DNA from: Roseitranquillus sediminis
GTDB lineage: Bacteria > Pseudomonadota > Alphaproteobacteria > Rhodobacterales > Rhodobacteraceae
Assembly: GCF_016918935.1 (NCBI RefSeq)
Contig: NZ_JAFFOB010000011.1
Location: 1 to 60,176 of the forward strand
Length of the DNA: 60,176 nucleotides
Reading direction: 5' to 3'
Shown here: piece by piece, positions 7,708 to 16,290 of the stretch
How positions within the stretch are numbered: the stretch's first letter is position 1
How the letters are laid out: each line of letters opens with the position of its first letter
Made by a program: the position numbers and the translations under genes
The notes under the pieces: model-generated
The model's database searches: none
Seen by the model: only the letters and a program-made list of their open reading frames with translations
Told to the model about the DNA's origin: nothing

Positions 7708-8010
7708 CCCGACAACGCGCCTGTAGCCATAGAGCGAAGACTTGTAGCGGCGAGGCTTCTCGTAATGGGGCTTGGAGCGCGAGTAGGATGTCCATCGCCC
7801 CTGTCCCTCTGCCTCCGTCAGCAGGGCGAGAGCGACGGCGGCGAACGTTTCGCTCCGGCGACCGGGGCGAATCGCGTCTGAGATGTCGCGCCAGAACCGA
7901 CGGGTTTCCCAGCGTAGGCTGAGGTGCGCCTGGTACTCCGTCTCGTCTGGCTCATCACTGAAGGACAGCGGCGTTGTTCCCGCACCAGGTGTTGTGCCTG
8001 TCCTCCCTTG
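7708..8010 (-). other. Probable N-terminal extension of the polymerase-like protein
   Basis: The frame of the preceding gene continues without a stop to 8010. Its translation is rich in Trp and Arg and looks coding (TEYQAHLSLRWETRRFWRDI near its middle). No standard start codon occurs in this frame. ATG 8018 opens a different frame that ends at 7818. Either a near-cognate start or a frameshift, biological or in the assembly, has to be assumed. Confidence 0.5.
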
Positions 8011-8237
8011 TTACCCAAAATAGGCGATTCGCTGGTTGCCGTCCAGCATCTTGGGTGCTGCGTCAGGTGTCATCAGATCGGCCAGCCAAAGCACTCCGCC
8101 TCCGCAAGCCCGGATCAGCCGATAGCTGCCCCTGTCTCCGAGTTTGTCGCGGGCTGTGGAGGTCGTCTCGCGGAGGGAGACTTGCTCGCCCGGTTCTCGC
8201 TTTCTAGGGTCTGCCCACAATCACGGGAGGAGACGGA

Positions 8238-9839
8238 ATGAGAGCCCTTTATTCGGTGACGCTCGCAGCAGCGCTTGCCCCTGCAGCGGTCGCTGCGCAG
8301 ACGACGCCATCGCTCAATCCGGGTCATCCCGAACCCGATTGCGTCGCCCGAACCGGCTACAACAGCAACGCGGTGCTGCCGGGTTACACCGACGAAGCCG
8401 GGATCTGTCATCCATTCCAGTCCACCTACACGACCGCTCCGGAAAACGCGTCGGCGGACTGGTACGTCGAACATTTCACCCATGCGGCGATCCGGGATCG
8501 GTGGGCGGAATGCAAGGCGACCCCTGAATGCGCCGAACCGGCCATGAAGGGCGCCACGAATTTCACCAAGGATTCCGAACGCGACACCGGCGCCGGTGAT
8601 CCGAACGGCCGGATCGACCCGCACAGCGAGGTGGATCTCGCCGATATTCGCCGCCCCGCATATTTCGGCGAGGGCCCCTACAGCGAGGCGATCGCGGCTG
8701 CCGAAGGCGACACCTACACGATCGAATTCACGGTGCCGCGCGACAATTACGAGAAGGTGCATCTCGGCCTCGAGGACGACATCCATCTCCGGGGCTGGTA
8801 CATGGTCGGCGAGGGGGTCGCGCTGGAAGACGGCACGACCGGACGCGCGCTCGTCATCATGAACAACGGCGGCAACAGCGAGATCACCGCCAGCGACCTG
8901 CCCGGCTTCGAAGGCGTGGTCTACGACGGCGAGACGGGAAACTGGAACAACGCCCCCTATGACAACCCGCTCTCGGAAGAGCCGGGTCAGCGCGTCTGGC
9001 GCTCCTTCATCTCCGACCTCCATGCGGCCGGCTTCGACGTCCTGGTCACCGATCGCCGCGGCAACGGGATCTCTGGCGGCAACCACGGCTACGACACCGC
9101 CGAGCAGGGGATCGACATGTTCCGCGAACTCGAGGCGCTGGAAACCGGCGAGGGCCTGCGCGTGCTGACCCCCGAAGGCGAGACGCTGGAGGGGCAGGAC
9201 GCCTCCGACGTGCTCTTCCCTGAAGCCGGGGCGGACACGCTGCCTGTGGTGCTGGGGGGCTACTCGCGTGGCTCCTATGCAGTCGAGTGGGCGATGCACA
9301 AGAATTTCGTCGAGGATTGCAACACGAATGAGGCCGAACCGGAGTGCGGACCGGCGCGTGGCGACGAGCGCATCAAGGGCGCGATCCTGTTCGGCCCGAA
9401 TCCGGGCGGACTCGGATGGCGTGCGCCTGGACACGACATGGAGGAGGCCGCGCTGCGTGCGGAGTTCGGCACCACCTACAGGCTTGACGGAGATGTGTTC
9501 GAGGGCATCGCCGAGTGGCCGGGCGTGTCGATCATCCGTGGCACCTGGGACTACGTGGAGGGGCTCGAGGGATCTCTCGCTGCCTTCGAGCGGGCATCGG
9601 AGCCGAAGGAGATCTTCGTCTTTCACGGTCCGCACGGCACCCGCACACACGCACCGGGCAACGTGCAGGTGATCGGCGAGCGCATGGTGGCCTTCGCCCG
9701 CGCCGCCGTTTCCGGCGCCGACAGCGTGGAAGGGGCGGAGCATCCTGAGGACCTGCGGGATCTGGTCCTCTCGGCGCCGTATCACTGGGAGCTCACCACG
9801 ACACCGACGCCTGCGGCCGCGACCACGCTGGACCACTGA
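8238..9839 (+). CDS. Secreted alpha/beta-hydrolase
   Basis: This 533-residue protein begins with a signal peptide (MRALYSVTLAAALAPAAVAAQ, cleavage near residue 20). It has the nucleophile elbow GGYSRGS (Ser343) of alpha/beta hydrolases and a candidate His in FHGPHGTRTHAPG near residue 463. VLVTDRRGNGISGG, about 60 residues before the serine, fits the strand that leads to the oxyanion region. Several cysteines after the signal peptide suggest a folded periplasmic or secreted enzyme. GGGAGGAGACGG precedes the ATG. Substrate unknown. It stands alone between the plasmid backbone and a TA remnant. Confidence 0.88.
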   Translation: MRALYSVTLAAALAPAAVAAQTTPSLNPGHPEPDCVARTGYNSNAVLPGYTDEAGICHPFQSTYTTAPENASADWYVEHFTHAAIRDRWAECKATPECAEPAMKGATNFTKDSERDTGAGDPNGRIDPHSEVDLADIRRPAYFGEGPYSEAIAAAEGDTYTIEFTVPRDNYEKVHLGLEDDIHLRGWYMVGEGVALEDGTTGRALVIMNNGGNSEITASDLPGFEGVVYDGETGNWNNAPYDNPLSEEPGQRVWRSFISDLHAAGFDVLVTDRRGNGISGGNHGYDTAEQGIDMFRELEALETGEGLRVLTPEGETLEGQDASDVLFPEAGADTLPVVLGGYSRGSYAVEWAMHKNFVEDCNTNEAEPECGPARGDERIKGAILFGPNPGGLGWRAPGHDMEEAALRAEFGTTYRLDGDVFEGIAEWPGVSIIRGTWDYVEGLEGSLAAFERASEPKEIFVFHGPHGTRTHAPGNVQVIGERMVAFARAAVSGADSVEGAEHPEDLRDLVLSAPYHWELTTTPTPAAATTLDH

Positions 9840-9848
9840 CGCAAGAGC

Positions 9849-9874
9849 GCCCGGACGCAGCCCCGCGTCCGGGC
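9849..9874 (+). terminator. GC-rich hairpin after the hydrolase gene
   Basis: GCCCGGACGC and GCGTCCGGGC form a perfect 10-bp stem with a 6-base loop, nine bases after the stop codon. There is no T run, so this is a terminator-like or 3'-end-protecting hairpin. Confidence 0.6.
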
Positions 9875-10025
9875 AGCCGTCGGATCACGGCCGGGTCACG
9901 CACTGTCGGCGGAACACACCGGCAGCGAGCGCAAGACGGACAAGCCCGCGCAGGATATCGTCCGGCACAGACAGGCGGCGTTGCCGGACCTCGCTTGTCG
10001 GTATCGACGCACCAGAGGACCCATC

Positions 10026-10271
10026 ATGGCTCATGCCGAACGTCCCCACCGGACCCGTCTCTACCGCGCCGGCACATCGCAGGCGGTGCTTATCCCGAAG
10101 GATCTGGCCTACCCGGAGGACATCGAGGTCGAGCTGGTCCGCCGCGGCGACGAGGTGGTCATCCGTCCCGCGGCGCGCCGACTGACCGGCCTTGGCGCCG
10201 CGCTGCGTCGGATGGGCGCCGCAATGCAAGGCTATGAGCGGGACCGCGGAGAGCATCAGGAGCGCCATTAG
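10026..10271 (+). CDS. vapB: VapB-type (AbrB/SpoVT-like) antitoxin
   Basis: The 81-residue product contains RTRLYRAGTSQAVLIPKDL followed by IEVELVRRGDEVVIRPA, the swapped-hairpin DNA-binding domain of VapB antitoxins. The C-terminus (ALRRMGAAMQGYERDRGE) would wrap the toxin. ATG 10026 is chosen because the domain starts right after it; an upstream in-frame start at 9981 adds unrelated residues. The partner toxin downstream is broken, so the gene may be a relic or an orphan antitoxin. Confidence 0.8.
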   Translation: MAHAERPHRTRLYRAGTSQAVLIPKDLAYPEDIEVELVRRGDEVVIRPAARRLTGLGAALRRMGAAMQGYERDRGEHQERH

Positions 10272-10307
10272 CCCGCGGCCGCCGAGAACGGACGCAGCTA
10301 GGCCGGC

Positions 10308-10545
10308 ATGGTCGGCTCCCGCTATATGCTCGACACCGACACCGACATCGTGCTCTGCGCGATGCAGACGAAGACACGGCGCTGATCGAGTGCCTCGGCG
10401 GCTTCCGCGTTGGCGAGCAGGGTACACCTCGGTCATCAATCTCGGCGAACTCAAGCACCGCTGACGCCGCTTCGACGACCGGGCTGCGGCCGAAGCGTTC
10501 CTGGCGCTCGCTCCTTGGGACGTGCCGCTCGTCTCGTCGGTGAGC
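10308..10545 (+). pseudogene. Decayed VapC (PIN-domain) toxin
   Basis: Pieces of a PIN toxin can be read in successive frames: SRYMLDTDTDIVL at the start (DTD being the first acidic site), then TSVINLGELKHR, then RFDDRAAAEAFLALAPWDVPL. Stops and frameshifts at about 10385 and 10464 separate them. The toxin cannot be made in one piece. Confidence 0.8.
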
Positions 10546-10678
10546 GGCATCCCGTTAACTGCAGCGCCGGATAAAGGGTGGACTGCGGCGGCCGGATGCG
10601 GCTATGCGTTCACCCGTGAACGAATGGACACATGTCGTTCTGAGGTCGCGGCTGCAGCCAGCGACGGTGCGGTAGCCA

Positions 10679-11044
10679 TTGCCCGAAAATCCAGAAGACC
10701 AGGCGACGCTGAGCGAGCGTGACGAGATCGCATTCCGTGTGCTGCGGACGATCGAGAGCTCTCCGAAGGCGACGCAGCGCGACATCGCGCGCTCGGTCCG
10801 CGCCAGCCTCGGCGCGGTGAACTACTGCCTGCGGGCGCTGCAGCAGAAGGGCCTGGTGAAGGTGCAAAACTTTCGCGCCACGGATGCTAAGCTGCGCTAC
10901 GCCTACGTACTGACGCCTTCGGGCCTTGCCCGAAAGGCGGCGCTCACCCGCCGCTTTCTGGCCCACAAGCTCGTCGAGTACGAGACCCTGCAGGCCGAGA
11001 TTGCCGAGATTGAAGCCGAACTGAACGAAAAGACACCCTCATGA
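10679..11044 (+). CDS. MarR family EPS-associated transcriptional regulator
   Basis: This 121-residue winged-helix protein (ERDEIAFRVLRTIESSPKAT, then RDIARSVRASLGAVNYCLRAL and LTPSGLARKAALTRRFLAHK) matches the MarR-like regulators found at the head of exopolysaccharide clusters. A C-terminal helix rich in Glu may form a coiled coil. The start is TTG 10679 with a weak ribosome-binding site. Its stop overlaps the start of the wzm gene (ATGA), so it is the first gene of the polysaccharide operon and probably controls it. Confidence 0.85.
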   Translation: MPENPEDQATLSERDEIAFRVLRTIESSPKATQRDIARSVRASLGAVNYCLRALQQKGLVKVQNFRATDAKLRYAYVLTPSGLARKAALTRRFLAHKLVEYETLQAEIAEIEAELNEKTPS

Positions 11045-11913
11045 CCGATGCTACCGCCCTCGACCTGCCGCAGGAGAATGCGGCCGGGACGCCTGCCGAG
11101 CGGCACTTGGTGATCGAGCCCGGGCGGCTCGACCGGAACTACTGGTCCGACCTCTGGGCTTATCGCGAGCTCTTCATCGTGCTGGCCTGGCGCGACGTGG
11201 CGGTGCGCTACAAGCAGGCGGCCCTTGGCGCCGCCTGGGCGGTGGTGCGGCCGCTGCTGGCGGTCTTCGTCTTCACCATCATCTTCGGCCGGGTAGCGCA
11301 GCTGCCCTCGGAGCCAGGCGTGCCCTATCCGGTCATGGTCTATGCCGGTATGTTGCCCTGGATGCTGATCTCGACCATTTTGGGCGATGCCTCGAACAGC
11401 CTTGTGAGCAACGCGGGCATGATCGGCAAGATCTACTACCCGCGGATCATCACTCCGGCGGCTAGCTCCATCGTCTCGCTCGTCGACTTCGCGGTGTCCT
11501 TCGCGGTGTTCCTGCTTCTGATGCTGGCGTTCCTCTACGTGCCGTCGTGGAAGATCCTGTTCCTGCCGGTCTTCATCGTCTACGCGGTGGCCATGGCGCT
11601 GGGGCCGGCGCTCTATCTCGCCTCGCTCAACGTGCGCTACCGCGACTTCCGCTTCATCGTACCCTTCGTGGTGCAGTTCGGCCTCTACATCTCGCCGGTC
11701 GGCTTCTCGTCCGAGGTCGTGCCCGAGGGGTGGCGGCTCCTCTACTCGCTGAACCCCGCGGTCTCGGCCATCGACGGCTTCCGCTGGTGCATCCTTGGCG
11801 GCGAGATCTGGTGGCCGGGCTTCCTCCTGGGGCTGGGGGTCACGGGGCTGATGCTCTGGGCCGGGATACGAACCTTCCGCCGCACCGAGCGGCAATTTGC
11901 GGACTACATCTGA
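11041..11913 (+). CDS. wzm: Polysaccharide ABC transporter permease (Wzm/KpsM type)
   Basis: The 290-residue membrane protein begins with a cytoplasmic amphipathic stretch (WSDLWAYRELFIVLAWRDVAVRYKQ) and continues with six hydrophobic segments, as in the ABC-2 permeases of O-antigen and capsule exporters. It pairs with the ATPase encoded next, with which it overlaps (TGATG). The complex moves undecaprenyl-linked or lipid-linked glycan across the inner membrane. Its presence beside a Wzy-like polymerase is unusual. Confidence 0.93.
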   Translation: MTDATALDLPQENAAGTPAERHLVIEPGRLDRNYWSDLWAYRELFIVLAWRDVAVRYKQAALGAAWAVVRPLLAVFVFTIIFGRVAQLPSEPGVPYPVMVYAGMLPWMLISTILGDASNSLVSNAGMIGKIYYPRIITPAASSIVSLVDFAVSFAVFLLLMLAFLYVPSWKILFLPVFIVYAVAMALGPALYLASLNVRYRDFRFIVPFVVQFGLYISPVGFSSEVVPEGWRLLYSLNPAVSAIDGFRWCILGGEIWWPGFLLGLGVTGLMLWAGIRTFRRTERQFADYI

Positions 11914-13220
11914 TGAACGACGTCGTCATTTCCGCCCGGGGCCTGGGCAAGCGCTACCTGATCGGCCACGAGACGGTGGACCGGAACCAGACCTTCCGCG
12001 AGCGGATCATGGCCGGGGCAGGGGGCCTCGCACGCAATCTGGCCAAGACAGCCCGGGGCGAGCAGCTCGTGCAGGGCGAGGTCGAGGAGTTCTGGGCGCT
12101 CAAGGACGTCAACTTCGACATCCGCCGCGGCGACACGGTCGGCATCATCGGCCGCAACGGGGCCGGCAAGTCGACGCTCCTGAAGATCTTGTCGCGCATC
12201 ACCGAGCCCACCACCGGGCGCGTCGACATCCGCGGCCGCGTCGCCTCGCTCCTCGAAGTCGGCACCGGCTTCCATCCCGAGCTCACGGGCCGCGAGAACA
12301 TCTTCCTCAACGGCGCTATCCTCGGCATGAGCCGCGCGGAAATCCGGCGGAAGCTGGACGAGATCATCCATTTTGCGGGGGTGGAGAAATTTCTGGATAC
12401 CCCCGTAAAGCGCTACTCCTCAGGTATGCGTGTGAGGCTCGCCTTTTCAGTGGCCGCGCACTTGGAACCAGAAATCCTTATCATAGACGAGGTGCTGGCA
12501 GTCGGAGACGCCGAATTCCAAAGCAAATGCCTTGGGAAAATGGAAGATGTCGCACAGCAAGGCCGGACTGTACTATTTGTAAGTCACAACATGGCCGCAG
12601 TATCCAGGCTGTGTGAGCAGGCTATGCTACTAACTGACGGCCGCTCTGCTGGGGTAGGGGCGATAGACGAGGTCTTTGCTGCATACAGAGGTGCAACTTC
12701 CAACATCTTGTCTTCAGGCGCGAGGCGCGACCTCCGCGATCACAATGATCGCTACGGGAGCGGCGACACCAAATTCTCGAGCATAGTCCTGCTGGACAGC
12801 AGAGGCATCGCTTCATCCGAGATATGTTTCGGGGAAAGCATCTCACTGCTCATAGAGTTTTCGGGGCCGGTTCCGCGAGATGCAGTTATATCCGCTCTAT
12901 GTCTTTCCCCTGAAGACCACAGGGTTCTCCAAATTGTTTCAGACGATGATCCGACGTTCAGCATTGGAAGCATCGACCGGCACGCCATTAGGGTGCATGT
13001 AGCAAATCTGCCGCTACAGCCAGGACAATTTAATTTGCTTATCGGATTGCATGATCAGTCCATGCAGCCACTTGATGTGGTCAGAAATGCTTACAGTTTC
13101 CGCGTTGTTGAGCATCCGGAGAAGCAGCGGAGACGGCATGCTGCTACAGCAAAAAATGGATACTGCACCACAACGTCAGTATGGACTGTTGAAATAGAAA
13201 AATGCGCATTCTCTGGGTAA
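11913..13220 (+). CDS. wzt: Polysaccharide ABC transporter ATPase with C-terminal Wzt-like domain
   Basis: This 435-residue protein has Walker A GRNGAGKSTLLK, signature YSSGMRVRLAFS and Walker B ILIIDEVLAVGD. About 170 residues follow the ATPase domain and resemble the Wzt glycan-recognition domain (AISALCLSPEDHRVLQI, then NLLIGLHDQSMQPLDVV). ATG 11913 overlaps the wzm stop. The base composition changes inside the gene: up to about 12380 it is GC-rich, and from there to the end and on into the next gene it is clearly poorer. This suggests that the recognition domain and the neighbouring transferase came in together. Confidence 0.93.
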   Translation: MNDVVISARGLGKRYLIGHETVDRNQTFRERIMAGAGGLARNLAKTARGEQLVQGEVEEFWALKDVNFDIRRGDTVGIIGRNGAGKSTLLKILSRITEPTTGRVDIRGRVASLLEVGTGFHPELTGRENIFLNGAILGMSRAEIRRKLDEIIHFAGVEKFLDTPVKRYSSGMRVRLAFSVAAHLEPEILIIDEVLAVGDAEFQSKCLGKMEDVAQQGRTVLFVSHNMAAVSRLCEQAMLLTDGRSAGVGAIDEVFAAYRGATSNILSSGARRDLRDHNDRYGSGDTKFSSIVLLDSRGIASSEICFGESISLLIEFSGPVPRDAVISALCLSPEDHRVLQIVSDDDPTFSIGSIDRHAIRVHVANLPLQPGQFNLLIGLHDQSMQPLDVVRNAYSFRVVEHPEKQRRRHAATAKNGYCTTTSVWTVEIEKCAFSG

Positions 13221-14338
13221 CGCCTAGCGGATCAAGGGTGTCCGAAGAGTGGATGTGGCGGATGATGGAACTGTTGAGCGAGGAGATATGCGGCATAGTC
13301 ACAGAGGACGCGCAATCCAGTTCCTCGAGAAAGCTGCCGTGGGATCATTACAGCCTTAACCCGACGTTGTCTGTCGGAGACCGAATGCGGTCCAGACTTG
13401 GCTACAAGTACGATAGCAAGAGCTTGCTGCGGAGGCTGATACGAACAAAGAAACCGACCGTCGTTTTCTTCAATTACCTCGATTTCCTTTTGAAGTACTG
13501 GGACGTTGTCGAGAACGCTGGTGTCCCGGTAGTCTGCCACGTTCACGGGTACGACGTCATGTGGGATATGCGAAGACCCGATGATCCTTATCGAGAGCTT
13601 CACGAGCCTAATTACGCCGCTTCGGCCGCGCAATTGCTAACAAGCGTCAACGTCATCGCGAACTCGGAGTTCACCAAGCGGCAACTTCTCGCGAATGGCG
13701 CTCCTGAGTCCAACGTGCACGTAAAATATTTCTCAGCAGACGTAGAGAAAGAATTCGCCGACGAGGCGAAGTATTCAGGTGAAGCTCGGATTTTATTTTT
13801 AGGTCGGCTGGTCGATTGCAAGGGGCCTGATTTAGTTATAAGGGCGTTCGATCACGCGATTGGCGCGGGAATGAACGCGAGCCTGACAATCGCAGGTGAC
13901 GGTCCATTGCGTGTGACGTGCGAGCTTCTGCGTCAGCAGTCGAAATCCAGGGAGAAGATCCACATAGTTGGTTCAGTAAGTCCGCTCGAGGCGCAGAAAC
14001 TTCGGGCGTCGCACCACATTTTCACCGCACATAATCGTAAAGGGCCGATCACAAGACAGGAAGAGGCGTTCGGCGTGGCATTTCTGGAAGCAATGTCTGC
14101 AGGATTGCCTGTCGTTGCCGGGCGGAGCGGAGGGGTTCCGGAGATTGTCCTTGACGGGAATACAGGCATCCTCGTTACTCCTGGCGACATTGAAGCCCAT
14201 TCGAGGGCCCTGTTGTCTCTAGCCAACTGCCCAGCCAAGCGGGAGGCGATGGGCAATTGCGCTATCAATTTGGTGCGGAGCAAGTTCAGTCGAGATTCCG
14301 AGCGGCGGCGCTTGCTGGAGATTATCTCGATAGCGTGA
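13202..14338 (+). CDS. Glycosyltransferase, GT4 type
   Basis: The 378 residues form a two-domain GT-B enzyme. The C-terminal domain has ARILFLGRLVDCKGPDLVIRAF and the donor-binding EEAFGVAFLEAMSAGLPVV with the E-x7-E pattern. The N-terminal domain carries the acceptor-side VCHVHGYDVMWDM. It should add one sugar to the growing repeat unit on the cytoplasmic face. The start overlaps wzt by 19 bases. Lower GC than the flanking genes suggests recent acquisition. Confidence 0.88.
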   Translation: MRILWVTPSGSRVSEEWMWRMMELLSEEICGIVTEDAQSSSSRKLPWDHYSLNPTLSVGDRMRSRLGYKYDSKSLLRRLIRTKKPTVVFFNYLDFLLKYWDVVENAGVPVVCHVHGYDVMWDMRRPDDPYRELHEPNYAASAAQLLTSVNVIANSEFTKRQLLANGAPESNVHVKYFSADVEKEFADEAKYSGEARILFLGRLVDCKGPDLVIRAFDHAIGAGMNASLTIAGDGPLRVTCELLRQQSKSREKIHIVGSVSPLEAQKLRASHHIFTAHNRKGPITRQEEAFGVAFLEAMSAGLPVVAGRSGGVPEIVLDGNTGILVTPGDIEAHSRALLSLANCPAKREAMGNCAINLVRSKFSRDSERRRLLEIISIA

Positions 14339-14394
14339 AGGTAGAGCGCTCAATCAATTTCAGTTGATGTGGTGGATTTTAATTGCGAGACTAG

Positions 14395-15369
14395 ATGACT
14401 CCCCCAGTCCTTTTTTTGATCTTCAATCGACCTGAGCTAGTGGCACGTGCCTTCGCGCAGATCCGACATGCACGACCCGTCAAGCTCTATGTAGCGGCTG
14501 ATGGTCCGCGGCCAAGTGATGCAGGCGACGTGGTGCGGTGCGGAGAGGCGCGGAGGCTTGCAGCTGCTGTAGATTGGCCGTGCGAAATTAAAACACTGTT
14601 TCGCGAGGAAAATCTCGGCTGCCGTCGGTCTGTCAGTTCGGCGATTACCTGGTTCTTCGAGCACGAGGAAGAAGGCATCATCATCGAAGATGACACGCTT
14701 CCTGACAAGACGTTCTTCCCATATTGCGCTGAGCTTTTGGATAGGTATCGCGAGAGCGAACGAGTCATGGCGATCTGCGGCGGCTCCCACTTCCCAAGGC
14801 AACTTGCTTCGACAGATTCGTATGTGTTCAGTCGGATCTTCGATCCTTGGGGCTGGGCCACGTGGCGACGTGCGTGGGTTCACTACGATGACGAAATGGC
14901 CGACCTTGACGACGTGGAGACATTCGATCGGATCGATAAATTAGGTCCAGGCGCTGTCGACTTCGGCGCACATTGGGCCGAAGAGTTTCGTCGAACACGC
15001 GCTGGAGTCTATAATAGTTGGGCCTATCGCTGGACCTATTCGATCATGAATCGTGGCGGGTTCGTGGTCGTGCCTAATCGGAACCTAGTCCGAAATATTG
15101 GATTCGGTGCAAACGCTACGCACACGACGTCAGCACCCTCGGCCCTAGCGCGACTGGATCTATCGTCGCTCAGCTTTCCCTTGAAGCATCCAAAGGCCAT
15201 AAGGGTGGGGCGGCGCAGAGAGAGAGCTGCGTTGGCCGTGCGGCACCGCGTTCCTGTCCATTCGATCGGCATACGCGTCCGTCGGTTCGTGAGGCGGCTA
15301 GCCATCAATTTGATCGGGGCACGGGCTTGGGAAGCGATCCGATCAATCCAAGCAAAAAAGCGATATTAG
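14395..15369 (+). CDS. GT-A fold nucleotide-sugar transferase family protein
   Basis: The 324-residue protein starts PPVLFLIFNRPELVARAF and has an acidic metal site in GIIIEDDTLPDKTFF. The block FDPWGWATWRRAW is typical of a family of GT-A-like proteins annotated as nucleotide-diphospho-sugar transferases or HlpA-like. A basic tail (VGRRRERAALAVRHR...) follows. The donor cannot be read from sequence. The stop is directly followed by the next start. Confidence 0.8.
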   Translation: MTPPVLFLIFNRPELVARAFAQIRHARPVKLYVAADGPRPSDAGDVVRCGEARRLAAAVDWPCEIKTLFREENLGCRRSVSSAITWFFEHEEEGIIIEDDTLPDKTFFPYCAELLDRYRESERVMAICGGSHFPRQLASTDSYVFSRIFDPWGWATWRRAWVHYDDEMADLDDVETFDRIDKLGPGAVDFGAHWAEEFRRTRAGVYNSWAYRWTYSIMNRGGFVVVPNRNLVRNIGFGANATHTTSAPSALARLDLSSLSFPLKHPKAIRVGRRRERAALAVRHRVPVHSIGIRVRRFVRRLAINLIGARAWEAIRSIQAKKRY

Positions 15370-16290
15370 ATGGTCTGCATATCGATCATTATCCCTTCGT
15401 TCAATCAGGCGCAATTTCTGGAACGGACGCTGTCTTCGGTTTTGGATCAAGCTGTGCCGGTGGAGGTCATCGTCGTGGATGGCGGTTCTACGGACGGCTC
15501 AGTAGACATCCTGGGGCGCTACAGGCATCGGCTGGCGTACTGGGTGAGCGAACCCGACCGCGGACAGACGCATGCCATTAACAAGGGCATGGCGCGGGCG
15601 ACGGGGGAGATCCGGGCTTACCTCAACAGCGATGATCTGCTGCTGCCGGGGGCGCTGGAGGCGGTGGTGGAGGCGCATGCGGCGGATCCCGATGCCGACA
15701 TCCTGCACGGCCGCTGCATCACCATCGACGAGAACGACGTCCCGCTGACCAAGCGCTACTTCAGCGACATCGAGACGCCGGCCGACATTCTCGACCTCTG
15801 GGGCGTCTGGTTCGCGGGCCGCAACTTTGTCCAGCCGGAGGTGTTCTGGACCCGCCGCATCGCGGAGCGGATCGGGCCCTTCGACGAGAGCCGGCACTAC
15901 GTGATGGACTATGATTACTGGTGCCGTGCCATTCTTGCCGGCGCGAAGGTCCATCACATCGACCGGGATATCGCCGCGTTCCGACTGTGGGATCAGCAGA
16001 AATCAACGGCCGCGCAGAAGGCGGCGGACGAGCTGCGCGACGTGATGATCCGGCATGTGGAAGACCCGCGGACGCCGATCTCGGCCGCGCTGCGCCGTCG
16101 GCTGCGGGGCAACTGGGCCTTCGACGAGGTCTACGCCAAGCGGGGCGGGGCGTTGCAGCAGGACGGAACCTCCGCGATCAGGCGGCGGACGGGCATGGCG
16201 CGCGCGGTCCTGTCCCGGCCCGAGCTGCTCTACAGCCCCGCGTTCCGGCGACATGCCGGCAAGATCGTCCGGAACTGGCTTGGCGCCTGA
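15370..16290 (+). CDS. Glycosyltransferase, GT2 type
   Basis: The 306-residue GT-A enzyme has SIIIPSFNQAQFLERTLSSV, the donor-site VDGGSTDGS and the metal-binding LNSDDLLLPGAL. A VMDYDYWCRAI block follows near the acceptor region. It begins on the base after the previous stop. The first 150 bases are GC-poor and the rest is GC-rich, so a recombination border probably lies inside the conserved N-terminal motif region. Confidence 0.9.
   Translation: MVCISIIIPSFNQAQFLERTLSSVLDQAVPVEVIVVDGGSTDGSVDILGRYRHRLAYWVSEPDRGQTHAINKGMARATGEIRAYLNSDDLLLPGALEAVVEAHAADPDADILHGRCITIDENDVPLTKRYFSDIETPADILDLWGVWFAGRNFVQPEVFWTRRIAERIGPFDESRHYVMDYDYWCRAILAGAKVHHIDRDIAAFRLWDQQKSTAAQKAADELRDVMIRHVEDPRTPISAALRRRLRGNWAFDEVYAKRGGALQQDGTSAIRRRTGMARAVLSRPELLYSPAFRRHAGKIVRNWLGA

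Noticed and set aside
9885-10550. 221-codon minus-strand frame opposite vapB
   Set aside because: It has no family signature and mirrors vapB and the vapC remnant, which do.
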